A stretch of 37,037 nt of DNA from a virus: positions 1-37,037 of IMG/VR virus record IMGVR_UViG_3300025030_001001; one strand, given 5' to 3'. The notes under the pieces were generated by a model. It searched no databases. It was not told where the DNA came from and saw only the letters and a list, made by a program, of their open reading frames with translations. Positions within the stretch are counted from its first letter, which is position 1. Each line of letters begins with the position of its first letter. The position numbers were made by a program, and so were the translations under genes. Positions 1 through 7,378 of the stretch are shown piece after piece.

Positions 1-843
1 ATTGCTGCAATATAATACTCTTAATGAATCTGGCAATTTCGGCAACCTTGTTAAGTGATTACTGCTACAGTCCAAATGAGCAAGAGCAGTAGCACCTGAA
101 ACATCCAAACTTGGTAATTGATTATTGTAACAGTACAAATAAGTAAGAGCCGTATTAGCGGAAACATCTAAACTTGTTAATGGATTATTAGAACAGTTCA
201 ATTCAGTAAGAGCCGTATTAGTGGAAACATCCAAACTTGGTAAGTGATTCTTGGAACACCACAAATTAGTAAGAGCCGTATTAGTGGAAACATCCAAACT
301 TGGTAAGTGATTCTTGGAACAGTTCAATTCAGTAAGAGCCGTATTCTTTGAAACATCCAAACTTGGTAATTGATTACTGTAACAGGACAAAACAGTAAGA
401 GCCGTATTAGTGGAAACATCCAAACTTGGTAAGTGATTCTTGGAACACCACAAATTAGTAAGAGCCGTATTAGTGGAAACATCCAAACTTGGTAAGTGAT
501 TCTTGGAACAGTTCAATTCAGTAAGAGCCGTATTCTTTGAAACATCCAAACTTGGTAATTGATTACTGTAACAGGACAAAACAGTAAGAGCCGTATTAGT
601 GGAAACATCCAAACTTGGTAAGTGATTCTTGGAACACCACAAATTAGTAAGAGCCGTATTAGTGGAAACATCCAAACTTGGTAAGTGATTCTTGGAACAG
701 TTCAATTCAGTAAGAGCCGTATTCTTTGAAACATCCAAACTTGTTAATTGATTATAGGAACAGCCCAAAACAGTAAGAGCCGTATTAGTGGAAACATCCA
801 AACTTGGTAAGTTCTGGAAAGAAACATCTATTTTTGTTTTCAT
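1..843 (-). CDS. Leucine-rich-repeat protein (C-terminus cut by window edge)
   Basis: The frame is open for 281 codons from an ATG at 843 to base 1 with no stop, so the C-terminus lies outside. It begins MKTKIDVSFQNL and then consists of about a dozen 21-residue repeats of the type LPSLDVSxNTALTxLxCSxN, a bacterial LRR pattern. The last visible repeat departs from the pattern (LPDSLRVLYCSN). There is no signal peptide, so it probably acts in the host cytoplasm, although many bacterial LRR proteins of this kind are surface proteins. The start overlaps the stop of the upstream gene as ATGA, showing translational coupling in the second early operon. LRRs are protein-interaction scaffolds; the partner is unknown. 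LRR assignment is near certain, the role is not. Confidence 0.88.
   Translation of the reverse strand, partial: MKTKIDVSFQNLPSLDVSTNTALTVLGCSYNQLTSLDVSKNTALTELNCSKNHLPSLDVSTNTALTNLWCSKNHLPSLDVSTNTALTVLSCYSNQLPSLDVSKNTALTELNCSKNHLPSLDVSTNTALTNLWCSKNHLPSLDVSTNTALTVLSCYSNQLPSLDVSKNTALTELNCSKNHLPSLDVSTNTALTNLWCSKNHLPSLDVSTNTALTELNCSNNPLTSLDVSANTALTYLYCYNNQLPSLDVSGATALAHLDCSSNHLTRLPKLPDSLRVLYCSN
215..742 (-). repeat. 189-bp higher-order tandem repeat inside the LRR gene
   Basis: The 63-bp LRR unit is organised in triplets. The tract beginning GTATTCTTTG recurs at 341, 530 and 719, exactly 189 bp apart. The units 341-529 and 530-718 read as identical, and identity extends left to about 215 and right to about 742. 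One period equals three 21-residue repeats, so gain or loss keeps the frame. Confidence 0.9.
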
Positions 844-1106
844 AGTTTGTTTAATTTTGCTTTCGCATTATCTAATTCATTGATAAAGGCATCATCAACT
901 ACGGCTGGGGACATAAAGTCCACTGCTTGGCGTGCTGTTATCTCCGATACACAATTATAACACATATAACCGTTCAAAAAGGTTACAATTAACGTTTGAC
1001 TGTCTAAGATGTCGTAACTTTCTTTGCAAAAAGAACATACTTTTAAGTCTTTTTTTTCTACCCTATCGTAGGGGTCTTGTACTCCATAATTTAAGTGATT
1101 TCCCAT
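840..1106 (-). CDS. Small Cys4 (zinc-finger-like) protein
   Basis: This is an 88-residue protein with two CxxC pairs, CSFC near residue 24 and CYNC near residue 49, spaced like a small treble-clef or zinc-ribbon finger. Metal binding is inferred from these cysteines alone. The start is ATG at 1106; the stop TGA overlaps the ATG of the LRR gene by four bases. The downstream part is rich in helix formers. I do not recognise the family. It belongs to the run of small minus-strand early proteins that starts at 2224. Confidence 0.75.
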   Translation of the reverse strand: MGNHLNYGVQDPYDRVEKKDLKVCSFCKESYDILDSQTLIVTFLNGYMCYNCVSEITARQAVDFMSPAVVDDAFINELDNAKAKLNKL

Positions 1107-1193
1107 TTTAATTAAATTTAGTTTGTTTGGTTTATTGTTGATTATTTTTCCACTCTACAAGTATACTATCCAAATATTCAAAAACTTCTTCTT

Positions 1194-1370
1194 TTATTTT
1201 TTTTTGAAATTCCACATTACTTCAGCAAAAGGCATTCCACTTTGTTTTAAATGTTCCTTTTCTTCCAATAACTCCGTACATAATTCAACCAACTGGTCAA
1301 TGGCTTCCATTACTCCGATAGTAGGTACTGATGCCCTAATTTGCTCGGCTTTATTTAATTTTGTTTTCAT
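1194..1370 (-). CDS. Small early protein ending at an A9 run; possible -1 frameshift extension to 1132
   Basis: ATG at 1370 opens a 58-residue ORF, starting MKTKLNKAEQIRASVPT and ending WNFKKK just before TAA at 1196-1194. The lysines come from nine consecutive A on the coding strand. In the -1 frame after this run, reading stays open for about 22 more codons (KIKEEVFEYLDSILVEWKN...) to a TAA at 1134-1132. That tail looks like real amphipathic protein, so either a -1 slip makes a protein of about 80 residues or a base is missing from the homopolymer in the assembly. The family is not recognised. It shares its MKTK start with its neighbours. Confidence 0.6.
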   Translation of the reverse strand: MKTKLNKAEQIRASVPTIGVMEAIDQLVELCTELLEEKEHLKQSGMPFAEVMWNFKKK

Positions 1371-1380
1371 AATTTTGGTT

Positions 1381-1770
1381 TTAATTGTTAATTAATTGTG
1401 CAATAGCTCTCATCTCTGGACGGTCTTTAATATTGTGGCAATAGTTTGACGCCCAGCAAGAGTCTGTAATTCTGTCCCTAACTTCCTTTCTGTCCTTCAC
1501 ATTTTTACAATATTCATACGCCCACCAAGATTCTGTAATTCTATCTCTTACTTCTTTTCTGTCTTTGATTTTCTCGCAATAGTAATACGCCCACTCTGAT
1601 TCTATAATCCTGTCCCGAACTTCTTTTCTGTCTTTGACATTTTGGCAATAATAATACGCCCACTTTGATTCCATAATTTGGTCACGAACTTCTTTCATGT
1701 CATATATGTAATGACAATATTCATATGCCTTTTCACTAGAAGTGAAAGGTTTAATTGTTGTTGTTTTCAT
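1381..1770 (-). CDS. Protein of five tandem 23-residue WAYxYC...KDRKEVRDRI repeats
   Basis: The 129-residue protein has a short leader (MKTTTIKPFTSS) and then five back-to-back 23-residue units of the form S-x-W-A-Y-x-Y-C-x-x-V/I-K-D-R-K-E-V-R-D-R-I-x-E. The central three are closest; the first and last are diverged caps. Each unit is 69 bp, so the array grew by tandem duplication. The unit has one helix with Trp/Tyr/Cys and one with alternating Arg/Lys and Glu/Asp, suggesting a helical-hairpin solenoid. Similar WAYxYA-type repeat proteins of unknown function occur in phages and hosts, and DUF4116-like repeats look comparable; I cannot confirm membership. No signal peptide or TM segment. It sits in the early operon of small proteins. 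Confidence 0.8.
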   Translation of the reverse strand: MKTTTIKPFTSSEKAYEYCHYIYDMKEVRDQIMESKWAYYYCQNVKDRKEVRDRIIESEWAYYYCEKIKDRKEVRDRITESWWAYEYCKNVKDRKEVRDRITDSCWASNYCHNIKDRPEMRAIAQLINN

Positions 1771-1836
1771 CTTTTTTTGTTTGTTAGTTAATTTGTTGAT
1801 TTATGTAATGCTTTGCAATTATTTGGCAAAAAAAAA

Positions 1837-1995
1837 TTAGGTCATAATTAATATCTGCCCTTTAATTTTCTTTGTTTTCAGCTTGCCTTTTTCTATCCAG
1901 TCATATACAGTCCTTAGTGGCATTGCTTTTAAAGCTGCATATTCTTTTGGCGTGAAAAGTTTGTCTATTGTTTCTATTGCTTCATTTAATTTCAT
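1837..1995 (-). CDS. Excisionase/MerR-type small HTH DNA-binding protein
   Basis: ATG at 1995 opens a 52-residue ORF. After a short helical lead comes FTPKEYAALKAMPLRTVY and then DWIEKGKLKTKKIKGQILI. This is the helix-turn-helix_17 or excisionase layout: a tri-helical HTH (residues about 14-35) followed by a basic wing with a 'KGKLKTKKIKG' turn. Such proteins act as excisionases or small transcription regulators. It sits one gene into the second early operon, so a control role is plausible. Function is inferred from fold pattern only. Confidence 0.7.
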   Translation of the reverse strand: MKLNEAIETIDKLFTPKEYAALKAMPLRTVYDWIEKGKLKTKKIKGQILIMT

Positions 1996-2047
1996 CTTTT
2001 TTTGTGGTTGTTAGTTTGATAGATAATACCCGCTTTGCATAAATTTT

Positions 2048-2224
2048 TTAAAGTAAGTCCTTCTTTTTTGGCTCATCTTCGCCTTTTGTTTTATCGATTA
2101 AAGGCATATCACAGGTTTCTCCTACCCAACTTTTTAAAGTGAGAGGACTGGTGTAGGTTACGCTATAATGTCCATGTCCTGAAGGCATGAACCTAAAGTC
2201 TGATAATTCAATTCTTGTTTTCAT
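2048..2224 (-). CDS. Small hypothetical early protein, first gene of the second early operon
   Basis: I chose ATG at 2224 (MKTRIELSDFRF, 58 residues) over a TTG at 2245, because neighbouring genes start the same way (AAACT-ATG-AAAAC). The middle is beta-rich (HYSVTYTSPLTLKSW) and the end is a charged tail, DEPKKKDLL. No family is recognised. It lies about 38 bases downstream of the predicted start of transcription from the control region at 2266-2300 and is therefore probably the first gene of that transcript. Confidence 0.6.
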   Translation of the reverse strand: MKTRIELSDFRFMPSGHGHYSVTYTSPLTLKSWVGETCDMPLIDKTKGEDEPKKKDLL

Positions 2225-2265
2225 AGTTTTTGTTTTTTTATTCAAAACCTTAATTGATTTTGGTT

Positions 2266-2436
2266 ATGCAAATATATGCAACTCTGCGAAGCTATGCAAG
2301 TTTTTTATCAATTATTTTGTAATTTTATTTGTTTGATATTTAATTGTTTGCAAAGATTTGCAAAAATAAGTTGGTTTTCACTGAAAAAAAGAGGGGCGAA
2401 TTTCGTCTGTTTTTGGCGAATTGGAAAAAAAAGTGA
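2266..2436 (-). promoter_or_regulatory. Early control region, copy 1 (171-bp direct repeat; promoter plus GCAA iterons)
   Basis: On the minus strand the sequence gives TTG (2299-2297), 20 bases, then TATATTTG (2276-2269), an exact Bacteroidota -7 element (TAnnTTTG). It lies just upstream of the gene at 2224. Short GCAA/GCGA motifs recur across it at 8-10-base steps, with TTTGCAA pairs further on, like operator or iteron arrays. The whole 171 bp aligns without length change to 7175-7345, with scattered substitutions. Binding of a common phage regulator is inferred. Confidence 0.7.
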
Positions 2437-2450
2437 CAGCATTATAATAA

Positions 2451-2473
2451 GGGGAGCAACTGGCATCCTCCCC
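2451..2473 (-). terminator. Possible weak terminator after the ParB-like gene
   Basis: GGGGAG (2451-2456) and CTCCCC (2468-2473) form a perfect 6-bp stem with an 11-base loop. It lies 38 bases past the stop of the ParB-like gene. On the minus strand only a broken T-rich tract (TTATTATAA) follows, so termination may be partial. Confidence 0.4.
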
Positions 2474-2510
2474 ATTTCGCCAGCCTGATGAAAACTTACC
2501 ACAGTAAACA

Positions 2511-3116
2511 TCAGGATTTATCTACTTCCCAGCTTCGGGAAAATTCTTTATCCGCAAATGCTTCCGCAAGCCCTGTAATTTGCTTTAATCTTAAAACTTC
2601 ATCTGCATCCATTCCGAGTTCTTTTCCTATTCGTGCGTTTGTCCAGTTATGCTTTTTAAGCATTATAATAAGTTTAGCCGATAGTTCTACTTGATGTGTT
2701 CCCCTTGCCATATTATGCCTCACGGTAGATGTAATTCTATCTTCAATACCTTTATTAAGTTTTGATACAGGCAAATACCCGAACAAACTTTCACGAATAT
2801 CTTTTTTCATCGCTACTTGTGTTCGTCTATGAAATCCATCAACAACAACATATCCGCTTTCATCATTAGCCACAACACAAGGCATTGTTAATCCATCTTT
2901 ACGAATTGATAAAGCAAGTAAATTCATTTCTGGTGGAGCAACTTTATTTGGGTTGTAATCATTGCCTTTCACATCATCAACTGGCACAAGTTGAACATTT
3001 AATACTGGATGGTTAACACCAAGAAAATCATAAAGCTGCTGCGAAATAGCATTATATATTTTAACCTTCTCGTCAAAGGTGCAATCAGCGTTTTGTTTCA
3101 AAATTTCATCTATCAT
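2511..3116 (-). CDS. ParB/Srx-fold protein, IbrB-like
   Basis: The 201-residue protein has a ParB N-domain-like core: NPNKVAPPE (about 56-63), then SIRKDGLTMPCVV, then VVDGFHRRTQ with the DGFHR motif at 93-97. A C-terminal HTH-like region follows (about 157-182, WTNARIGKELGMDADEVLRL). The end (FSRSWEVD) resembles IbrB proteins as I remember them. In E. coli prophages IbrB is paired with the PAPS-reductase-like IbrA; here the partner lies immediately upstream and the genes overlap by 4 bases. ParB-fold proteins of this type bind or hydrolyse nucleotides, or bind DNA. The activity here is unknown. It is the last gene of the first early operon. Confidence 0.85.
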   Translation of the reverse strand: MIDEILKQNADCTFDEKVKIYNAISQQLYDFLGVNHPVLNVQLVPVDDVKGNDYNPNKVAPPEMNLLALSIRKDGLTMPCVVANDESGYVVVDGFHRRTQVAMKKDIRESLFGYLPVSKLNKGIEDRITSTVRHNMARGTHQVELSAKLIIMLKKHNWTNARIGKELGMDADEVLRLKQITGLAEAFADKEFSRSWEVDKS

Positions 3117-4297
3117 AATTCAGAATATTTGGTAATCAATTCAACTTGTTTTTCCATTTCTCTTTTTGTTGCTGAAAACGAAAGTCCTTTACACCAGTAA
3201 TCATTTTTTAAAAGCACTTTTACAATTCTTCGCCAAGAAGGAATTTTCTTTGCCGCTTCCATTTTTGCATCTGAAATATCTGGAATGGTTTCAAAGTTTT
3301 CTTTCTTCCAATATTCTAAAAACTTATCAATCTTCTTTTGGTAATGTTCTTTCAAATACGGTGGCATTGTGTCCAATAAAAACTTTGCGTAGCTCTCATA
3401 AGTATGTCCTTCGGGCAACAGCACTTTATAGTTTCCTAAAGTGGTTTTATCGTTTTCGGAATATCTATTTCCAAAATTTGCTCCCTCAACCCTGTTCACA
3501 ACTTTAGCCCAAGTTGTAGGCTCAAGAATTTTAAAGAGATATAGACCTTTTCGTTGGTCATCTCCATACGGCTGACAAATTCGCATTTGATGTATTGATA
3601 ATCCTGCAAGGTGCATCAAATCATACACCTTGTTATATTGCCATTTTTTAACTGCATTTGCTTTCCAAATATCTTCAGTTCGCCAGTCATAAATAGGATA
3701 AGCGTTGTAAAGCTTGTCATTCAGCTTTGTTGTCCATTGCTTGCCATTAAAAGTTTCTTTCTCATCGCTTGCAATAGTTCTAAACCTGTTCAAACTTTCA
3801 TCACTTCTAATTCCAACCATACAAGCGGTTTTCTTTCCATTTGCAAACCAATTACCGAAAGCAGGAACAAACTCTTCAAACTCCATTCCTACCTTAAAAA
3901 ATGGAAAATAATTTACATCGTTGATACAATTCTTTGGCAAATCACGCACCCAAGCATCTTTTTTATTTTCATCCCAACAAAGCCAATGCGGTTGAAATTG
4001 GCTTACTGCATTTCTTAAATGAATAGGCAAGCACACCCAATAAGGTTTAATTTCAGGGTTTTTCAAGATTAATTCCGCAAAATCAATCGTGCTTTTATAT
4101 TGTGCTTCCAAATCAATAAATAAGACATTAAGCGGCAGTTTGTTTTGTTTCCTTGCAACTTCTAAAGCCATTTGCACCATTACTCCACTATCTTTTCCAG
4201 CAGAAAAAGAAACATATACCTTTTCAAATTCAGGAAAGATAAGCTCCATTCGCTGAATTGCAGCATCGTAAACATTTATGTCCAAGTATTTCTTCAT
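3113..4297 (-). CDS. PAPS-reductase-like PP-loop protein, IbrA/DUF3440-like
   Basis: The 394-residue protein has an ATP-pyrophosphatase PP-loop SAGKDSG at 32-38. Other conserved-looking blocks are CMVGIRSDESLNRF (159-172), PIYDWRTEDIW, GLSIHQMRICQPYGDDQRKG and, near the end, WRRIVKVLLKNDYW. This architecture matches the DUF3440/IbrA group rather than true assimilatory PAPS reductases. PP-loop enzymes adenylate or transfer sulfur; DndC, used in DNA phosphorothioation, is a distant relative. Overlaps of 4 bases on both sides tie it to the nuclease and to the ParB-like gene. Sulfur-based nucleic-acid modification is a hypothesis. The family call is firm. Confidence 0.88.
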   Translation of the reverse strand: MKKYLDINVYDAAIQRMELIFPEFEKVYVSFSAGKDSGVMVQMALEVARKQNKLPLNVLFIDLEAQYKSTIDFAELILKNPEIKPYWVCLPIHLRNAVSQFQPHWLCWDENKKDAWVRDLPKNCINDVNYFPFFKVGMEFEEFVPAFGNWFANGKKTACMVGIRSDESLNRFRTIASDEKETFNGKQWTTKLNDKLYNAYPIYDWRTEDIWKANAVKKWQYNKVYDLMHLAGLSIHQMRICQPYGDDQRKGLYLFKILEPTTWAKVVNRVEGANFGNRYSENDKTTLGNYKVLLPEGHTYESYAKFLLDTMPPYLKEHYQKKIDKFLEYWKKENFETIPDISDAKMEAAKKIPSWRRIVKVLLKNDYWCKGLSFSATKREMEKQVELITKYSEL

Positions 4298-4809
4298 AAG
4301 TCATTTTTTATCTGATAAATTTTACTTAAACATTTTAGGATTAGTTCTGCTCTTGAATAGTCAAATACAACTTCTTTAATTATCATTTCTGGTATTTGTA
4401 TTATAGCTGTTTTGTATTCAGCATGCCCCATCCTATAAGCTGCTAATTGTAACTTGTTTTCAATATAAATGCTTGAATTGCTTTTAAAGTCTGCAACATA
4501 AATATTGCCGTTCATTTCAAATTCAATGTCTAAACGCCCCCTGAACCATTTATTCTCTATGTTTTTTTCTATTGATAATATTTTTTTATCTTTAAATAGA
4601 TATTCTAACGCTTTTTGATGTTCAATATTTTCAAATGGGTTTTTGTATTTAAAATAATTTTCTATCTGCTTATGTAAAGATGAACCTTTGCTTTTACTCT
4701 CTTTTTGATAGTCTTCTAATTTTATGCCTTGCAACCCTATATTGTTCGCCCACTTCATTAAAGCGGGCTTGTTTAATAATTCTAATAGTTGAGATACTGT
4801 AGGTTTCAT
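4294..4809 (-). CDS. PD-(D/E)XK nuclease (Cas4/RecB-like)
   Basis: The 171-residue protein carries the full motif set: His46 in SSLHKQIE, Asp94 in FRGRLDIE, the D-x-K pair Asp107/Lys109 in VADFKS, and QLAAY (121-125), the motif typical of RecB/Cas4-type exonucleases. I see no cysteine cluster of an iron-sulfur Cas4, so a phage exonuclease or recombination nuclease is more likely. Start and stop both overlap neighbours by 4 bases, placing it between the helicase and the PP-loop gene. It may process DNA ends for phage replication or recombination with the adjacent helicase. Confidence 0.88.
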   Translation of the reverse strand: MKPTVSQLLELLNKPALMKWANNIGLQGIKLEDYQKESKSKGSSLHKQIENYFKYKNPFENIEHQKALEYLFKDKKILSIEKNIENKWFRGRLDIEFEMNGNIYVADFKSNSSIYIENKLQLAAYRMGHAEYKTAIIQIPEMIIKEVVFDYSRAELILKCLSKIYQIKNDL

Positions 4810-6002
4810 AATTCTTTTTTTAATTGTTCAACACTCATTCCGGCAAACACATCTAACAAATTTCTTTTTCTTTCAATGTTTTTGTTTATCATATTTTCCA
4901 GTCCAACATTTCCAGTCAAATCATAATAAATACACTCTGAACTTTGTCCTATTCTAAATATCCTTCTTTCAATCTGCTCTCTTTGGGAATAATCCCAAGT
5001 TTTATCCCAAAATATTATCACATTATAATCTTGCAAATTCAATCCGTATGAATGCTTCTGTAAACTCATTATCCGAACATCTTTGTAATGCTTTGTAAGG
5101 GCTTCTTGTGTAGCAAGATACTTTGCATAAATTAATACTTTTGACTTGTCAATTTCTGACAATAATTTATCTATTATTTCAAATTTTACAGGACTTAAAG
5201 AATAATTGTGCTGCATCTTTTGAGTAATTTCTAAAAAGATATTATTATTCCGCGCAAGCAAATATTCATTGTCTAAATATTTCGTTTTTAATTTATCGTG
5301 TTGCTCCTTTTCTTCCTCAGTTAAATGGTAGTCAATATCAATATGCTGTTGCCCGATGCTTAGGGATAATTTACTTTCAAAAATAAACGGCTCAATTAAT
5401 GAATATAGATAATCAATGTTATGGTATTTTTTAATAAACTCTTTTGAATATGAACGCCCATATCCTGATGAATGATAAGTTATTTTTATATATTCGCAAA
5501 AAGTATTTTTAAATTCAGCTAATCCCATTTTTAGAATTTTCGAAGAAAGAAATTCCATTTGCGACCATAGGTCAAGTAAATTACGGCTCAATGGGGTACC
5601 GTTTAATATTATTCGATATGCTGATTTTTCGGATAATTGTAATAGTCTTTTTGTCCTTTTAGCATCTGCATTTTTAATTTTCAAACTTTCATCAACAATG
5701 ATGAACGCCCTTTTTGCTTGCTCACATTTGGACATATATTCTAAATAAATTCTATCGCTGTTTTGAATACTTTCAATGCCAACTATATCACAATCTAACT
5801 CACCCCATTTATTTATTTCTGTCTGTAAATTTTCTTTTGTTTGAAACGGAGTAAACCAAAGAACATAATCAGCATCAGTATTTTTAATTAATTCCATCGC
5901 AGAACGGGTTTTGCCAGTTCCCGCTTCCATAAATAAAGCTCCACACTTTACAATATTTAGTTTATCAATCGCTTTTAGTTGGCTATCTAAAAAGGTCTGC
6001 AT
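4806..6002 (-). CDS. SNF2-like superfamily 2 helicase
   Basis: The 398-residue protein shows Walker A EAGTGKT (26-32), a DExx box DESLKIKN (104-111), motif III NGTPLSR (134-140) and motif VI QREQIERRIFRIGQ (340-353). The RIGQ ending is characteristic of SNF2-family helicases. It is short and has no visible extra domain, as in phage SNF2 helicases used in replication or recombination. It overlaps the upstream gene by 20 bases and the nuclease by 4, suggesting a helicase-nuclease pair. Confidence 0.9.
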   Translation of the reverse strand: MQTFLDSQLKAIDKLNIVKCGALFMEAGTGKTRSAMELIKNTDADYVLWFTPFQTKENLQTEINKWGELDCDIVGIESIQNSDRIYLEYMSKCEQAKRAFIIVDESLKIKNADAKRTKRLLQLSEKSAYRIILNGTPLSRNLLDLWSQMEFLSSKILKMGLAEFKNTFCEYIKITYHSSGYGRSYSKEFIKKYHNIDYLYSLIEPFIFESKLSLSIGQQHIDIDYHLTEEEKEQHDKLKTKYLDNEYLLARNNNIFLEITQKMQHNYSLSPVKFEIIDKLLSEIDKSKVLIYAKYLATQEALTKHYKDVRIMSLQKHSYGLNLQDYNVIIFWDKTWDYSQREQIERRIFRIGQSSECIYYDLTGNVGLENMINKNIERKRNLLDVFAGMSVEQLKKEL

Positions 6003-6264
6003 CGTGCTTTATATTTGCTTTGTCTTGTTTTTTTGGAATATGATATATTATTTCAATATCGGGTTTACAATCATCAATATCTATCCCCAATCTGCCGACT
6101 ATAAAAAATGGAACACATACATTTCCTCCAAGTTTATTATTCACAATCAAATTGCGACATAGTTTCTTTGGCAACCAGTGTTCAACTCCATTGATACGGA
6201 CAAGAATTGCCTTGCCCGTATCGTGTAGGAATTTTTCAAACTTTATTCTGACTGATTTTATCAT
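5983..6264 (-). CDS. Hypothetical early protein (93 aa)
   Basis: A longer frame extends to 6363, but ATG at 6264 is preferred: it overlaps the upstream stop as ATGA and avoids an overlap of about 100 bases. The product starts MIKSVRIKFEKFLHDTGKAI and has a compact alternating strand pattern (AILVRINGVEHWLPKKLC) followed by a charged tail, DADLFR. I do not recognise a family. Position before the helicase suggests a role in DNA metabolism, by context only. Confidence 0.65.
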   Translation of the reverse strand: MIKSVRIKFEKFLHDTGKAILVRINGVEHWLPKKLCRNLIVNNKLGGNVCVPFFIVGRLGIDIDDCKPDIEIIYHIPKKQDKANIKHDADLFR

Positions 6265-7100
6265 TGGATTGCTTCTGTGAATTTTTTCCAATTCAAACCA
6301 CTTTCCGCTTTTGCTATCATTACTTCTGCAGGGGCAGGGTGAAAAAATCCGTTGATTTTCCAAGTAAAAAGAATTGCTTGCAAATCATTAGGATTTATTT
6401 CAGCAAGTTTAGCTACAAGGTCTTCTCTTTTCTTATCGGCTTCTTCTGCCTTTGCTTTGGCTGCTTTTTCAGCTTCTTCAGTCCTTTGCTTTTCAGCTTC
6501 TTCTTGTTTTGTTTTTCTTTCAGCAACTCTTTGTGCTTCGCCTTGTAAGTTCGGCTCTTGACCATATTCATAAAGAATTTCCTTTTCTTCTTTTTCTAAA
6601 GCAATGGAAAAATCCTCATTATTCAAAGCAATAAATCCAACAGGTGCTTTTGCAGTTGCTCCTTTATAGGTGTGAACTTTTTGTTTCCTACGATAAGCTA
6701 ATTTCCCATAAGAGTTAATAGCAACTCTTTCTTCGTGACATCTCATATAGTAGCCCTGAACCTTTTCTTCTGCATCTAATGCAGTTTGAATTTTAATTTG
6801 TGGATTTTCAATTTCGCATCCAAATTCTTCAATAATTTCAGCTATTTGCTCCATTAAAGGATTTGCAATAGCTTCTTCTTGTGAGTTAATCCAATCAATA
6901 TTTTGGCTTGGACAAATTATTGTACAGCTAACACCGAATGTTCCATTTTGTTTTTGAAACACGTAGGTTTTAGTTGACATTTTTTTGGTGTTGTAGCCCT
7001 TATCTAAATAGATTCGTTTTACATCACCTTTAGCCCATAATTTACCGTTGATTTTTTCAGCAAGTGTTTCAATGCTGATTGTTTTGATTGTAGTTTTCAT
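6261..7100 (-). CDS. Hypothetical protein with central coiled coil, first gene of the first early operon
   Basis: This 279-residue protein has a beta-rich N-terminal half (YVFQKQNGTFGVSCTIIC), a highly charged Glu/Lys/Ala coiled coil at about residues 195-230 (AEKQRTEEAEKAAKAKAEEA), and a short helical C-terminal domain. No catalytic motif is visible. The ATG at 7100 lies just downstream of the control region at 7175-7345, so it opens the operon that continues through helicase, nuclease and the IbrA/IbrB-like pair. A structural or adaptor role in replication is possible but unproven. Confidence 0.75.
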   Translation of the reverse strand: MKTTIKTISIETLAEKINGKLWAKGDVKRIYLDKGYNTKKMSTKTYVFQKQNGTFGVSCTIICPSQNIDWINSQEEAIANPLMEQIAEIIEEFGCEIENPQIKIQTALDAEEKVQGYYMRCHEERVAINSYGKLAYRRKQKVHTYKGATAKAPVGFIALNNEDFSIALEKEEKEILYEYGQEPNLQGEAQRVAERKTKQEEAEKQRTEEAEKAAKAKAEEADKKREDLVAKLAEINPNDLQAILFTWKINGFFHPAPAEVMIAKAESGLNWKKFTEAIQ

Positions 7101-7174
7101 TGTGGTAAGTTTTTTGGCATCTTTTTCCTTCTGCCATTGGCTGCATCTGTTTCTATGCGTTGTTTAATTTTGAT

Positions 7175-7345
7175 ATGCAAATATCTGCAAAGTTTTGCAA
7201 GTATGCAAGTTTTTTATCAATTATTTTGCAATTTTATTTGCATGATATTTAATCAGTTGCAAAGGTTTGCGAAAATAAGTTGATTTTCGCCCAAAAAAAG
7301 AAGGTGAAATTTCGTCAGTTTTTGGCGAATTGAAAGAAAAAGTGA
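7175..7345 (-). promoter_or_regulatory. Early control region, copy 2 (171-bp direct repeat)
   Basis: This aligns end to end with 2266-2436, from ATGCAA to AAGTGA, with scattered substitutions and no net length change. On the minus strand TTG (7208-7206), 20 bases, then GATATTTG (7185-7178) matches the TAnnTTTG element except for one base. GCAA motifs at 7178, 7188, 7198 and 7206 are 10, 10 and 8 bases apart. It drives the operon starting at 7100. The rest of the gap 7101-7645 holds only the decayed + strand ORF. Confidence 0.65.
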
Positions 7346-7378
7346 ACATCTACAGTTGTGTCAATCCTTCAATGGTGA

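Noticed and set aside
215-742. Regularly repeated sequence that might be read as a CRISPR array
   Set aside because: The period is 63 bp in 189-bp triplets, the frame is open throughout and the translation is a leucine-rich-repeat protein; there are no unique spacers.
5983-6363. Longer version of the 93-residue early protein, starting at 6363
   Set aside because: It would overlap the upstream gene by about 100 bases, whereas ATG 6264 gives the 4-base ATGA overlap used throughout this operon.
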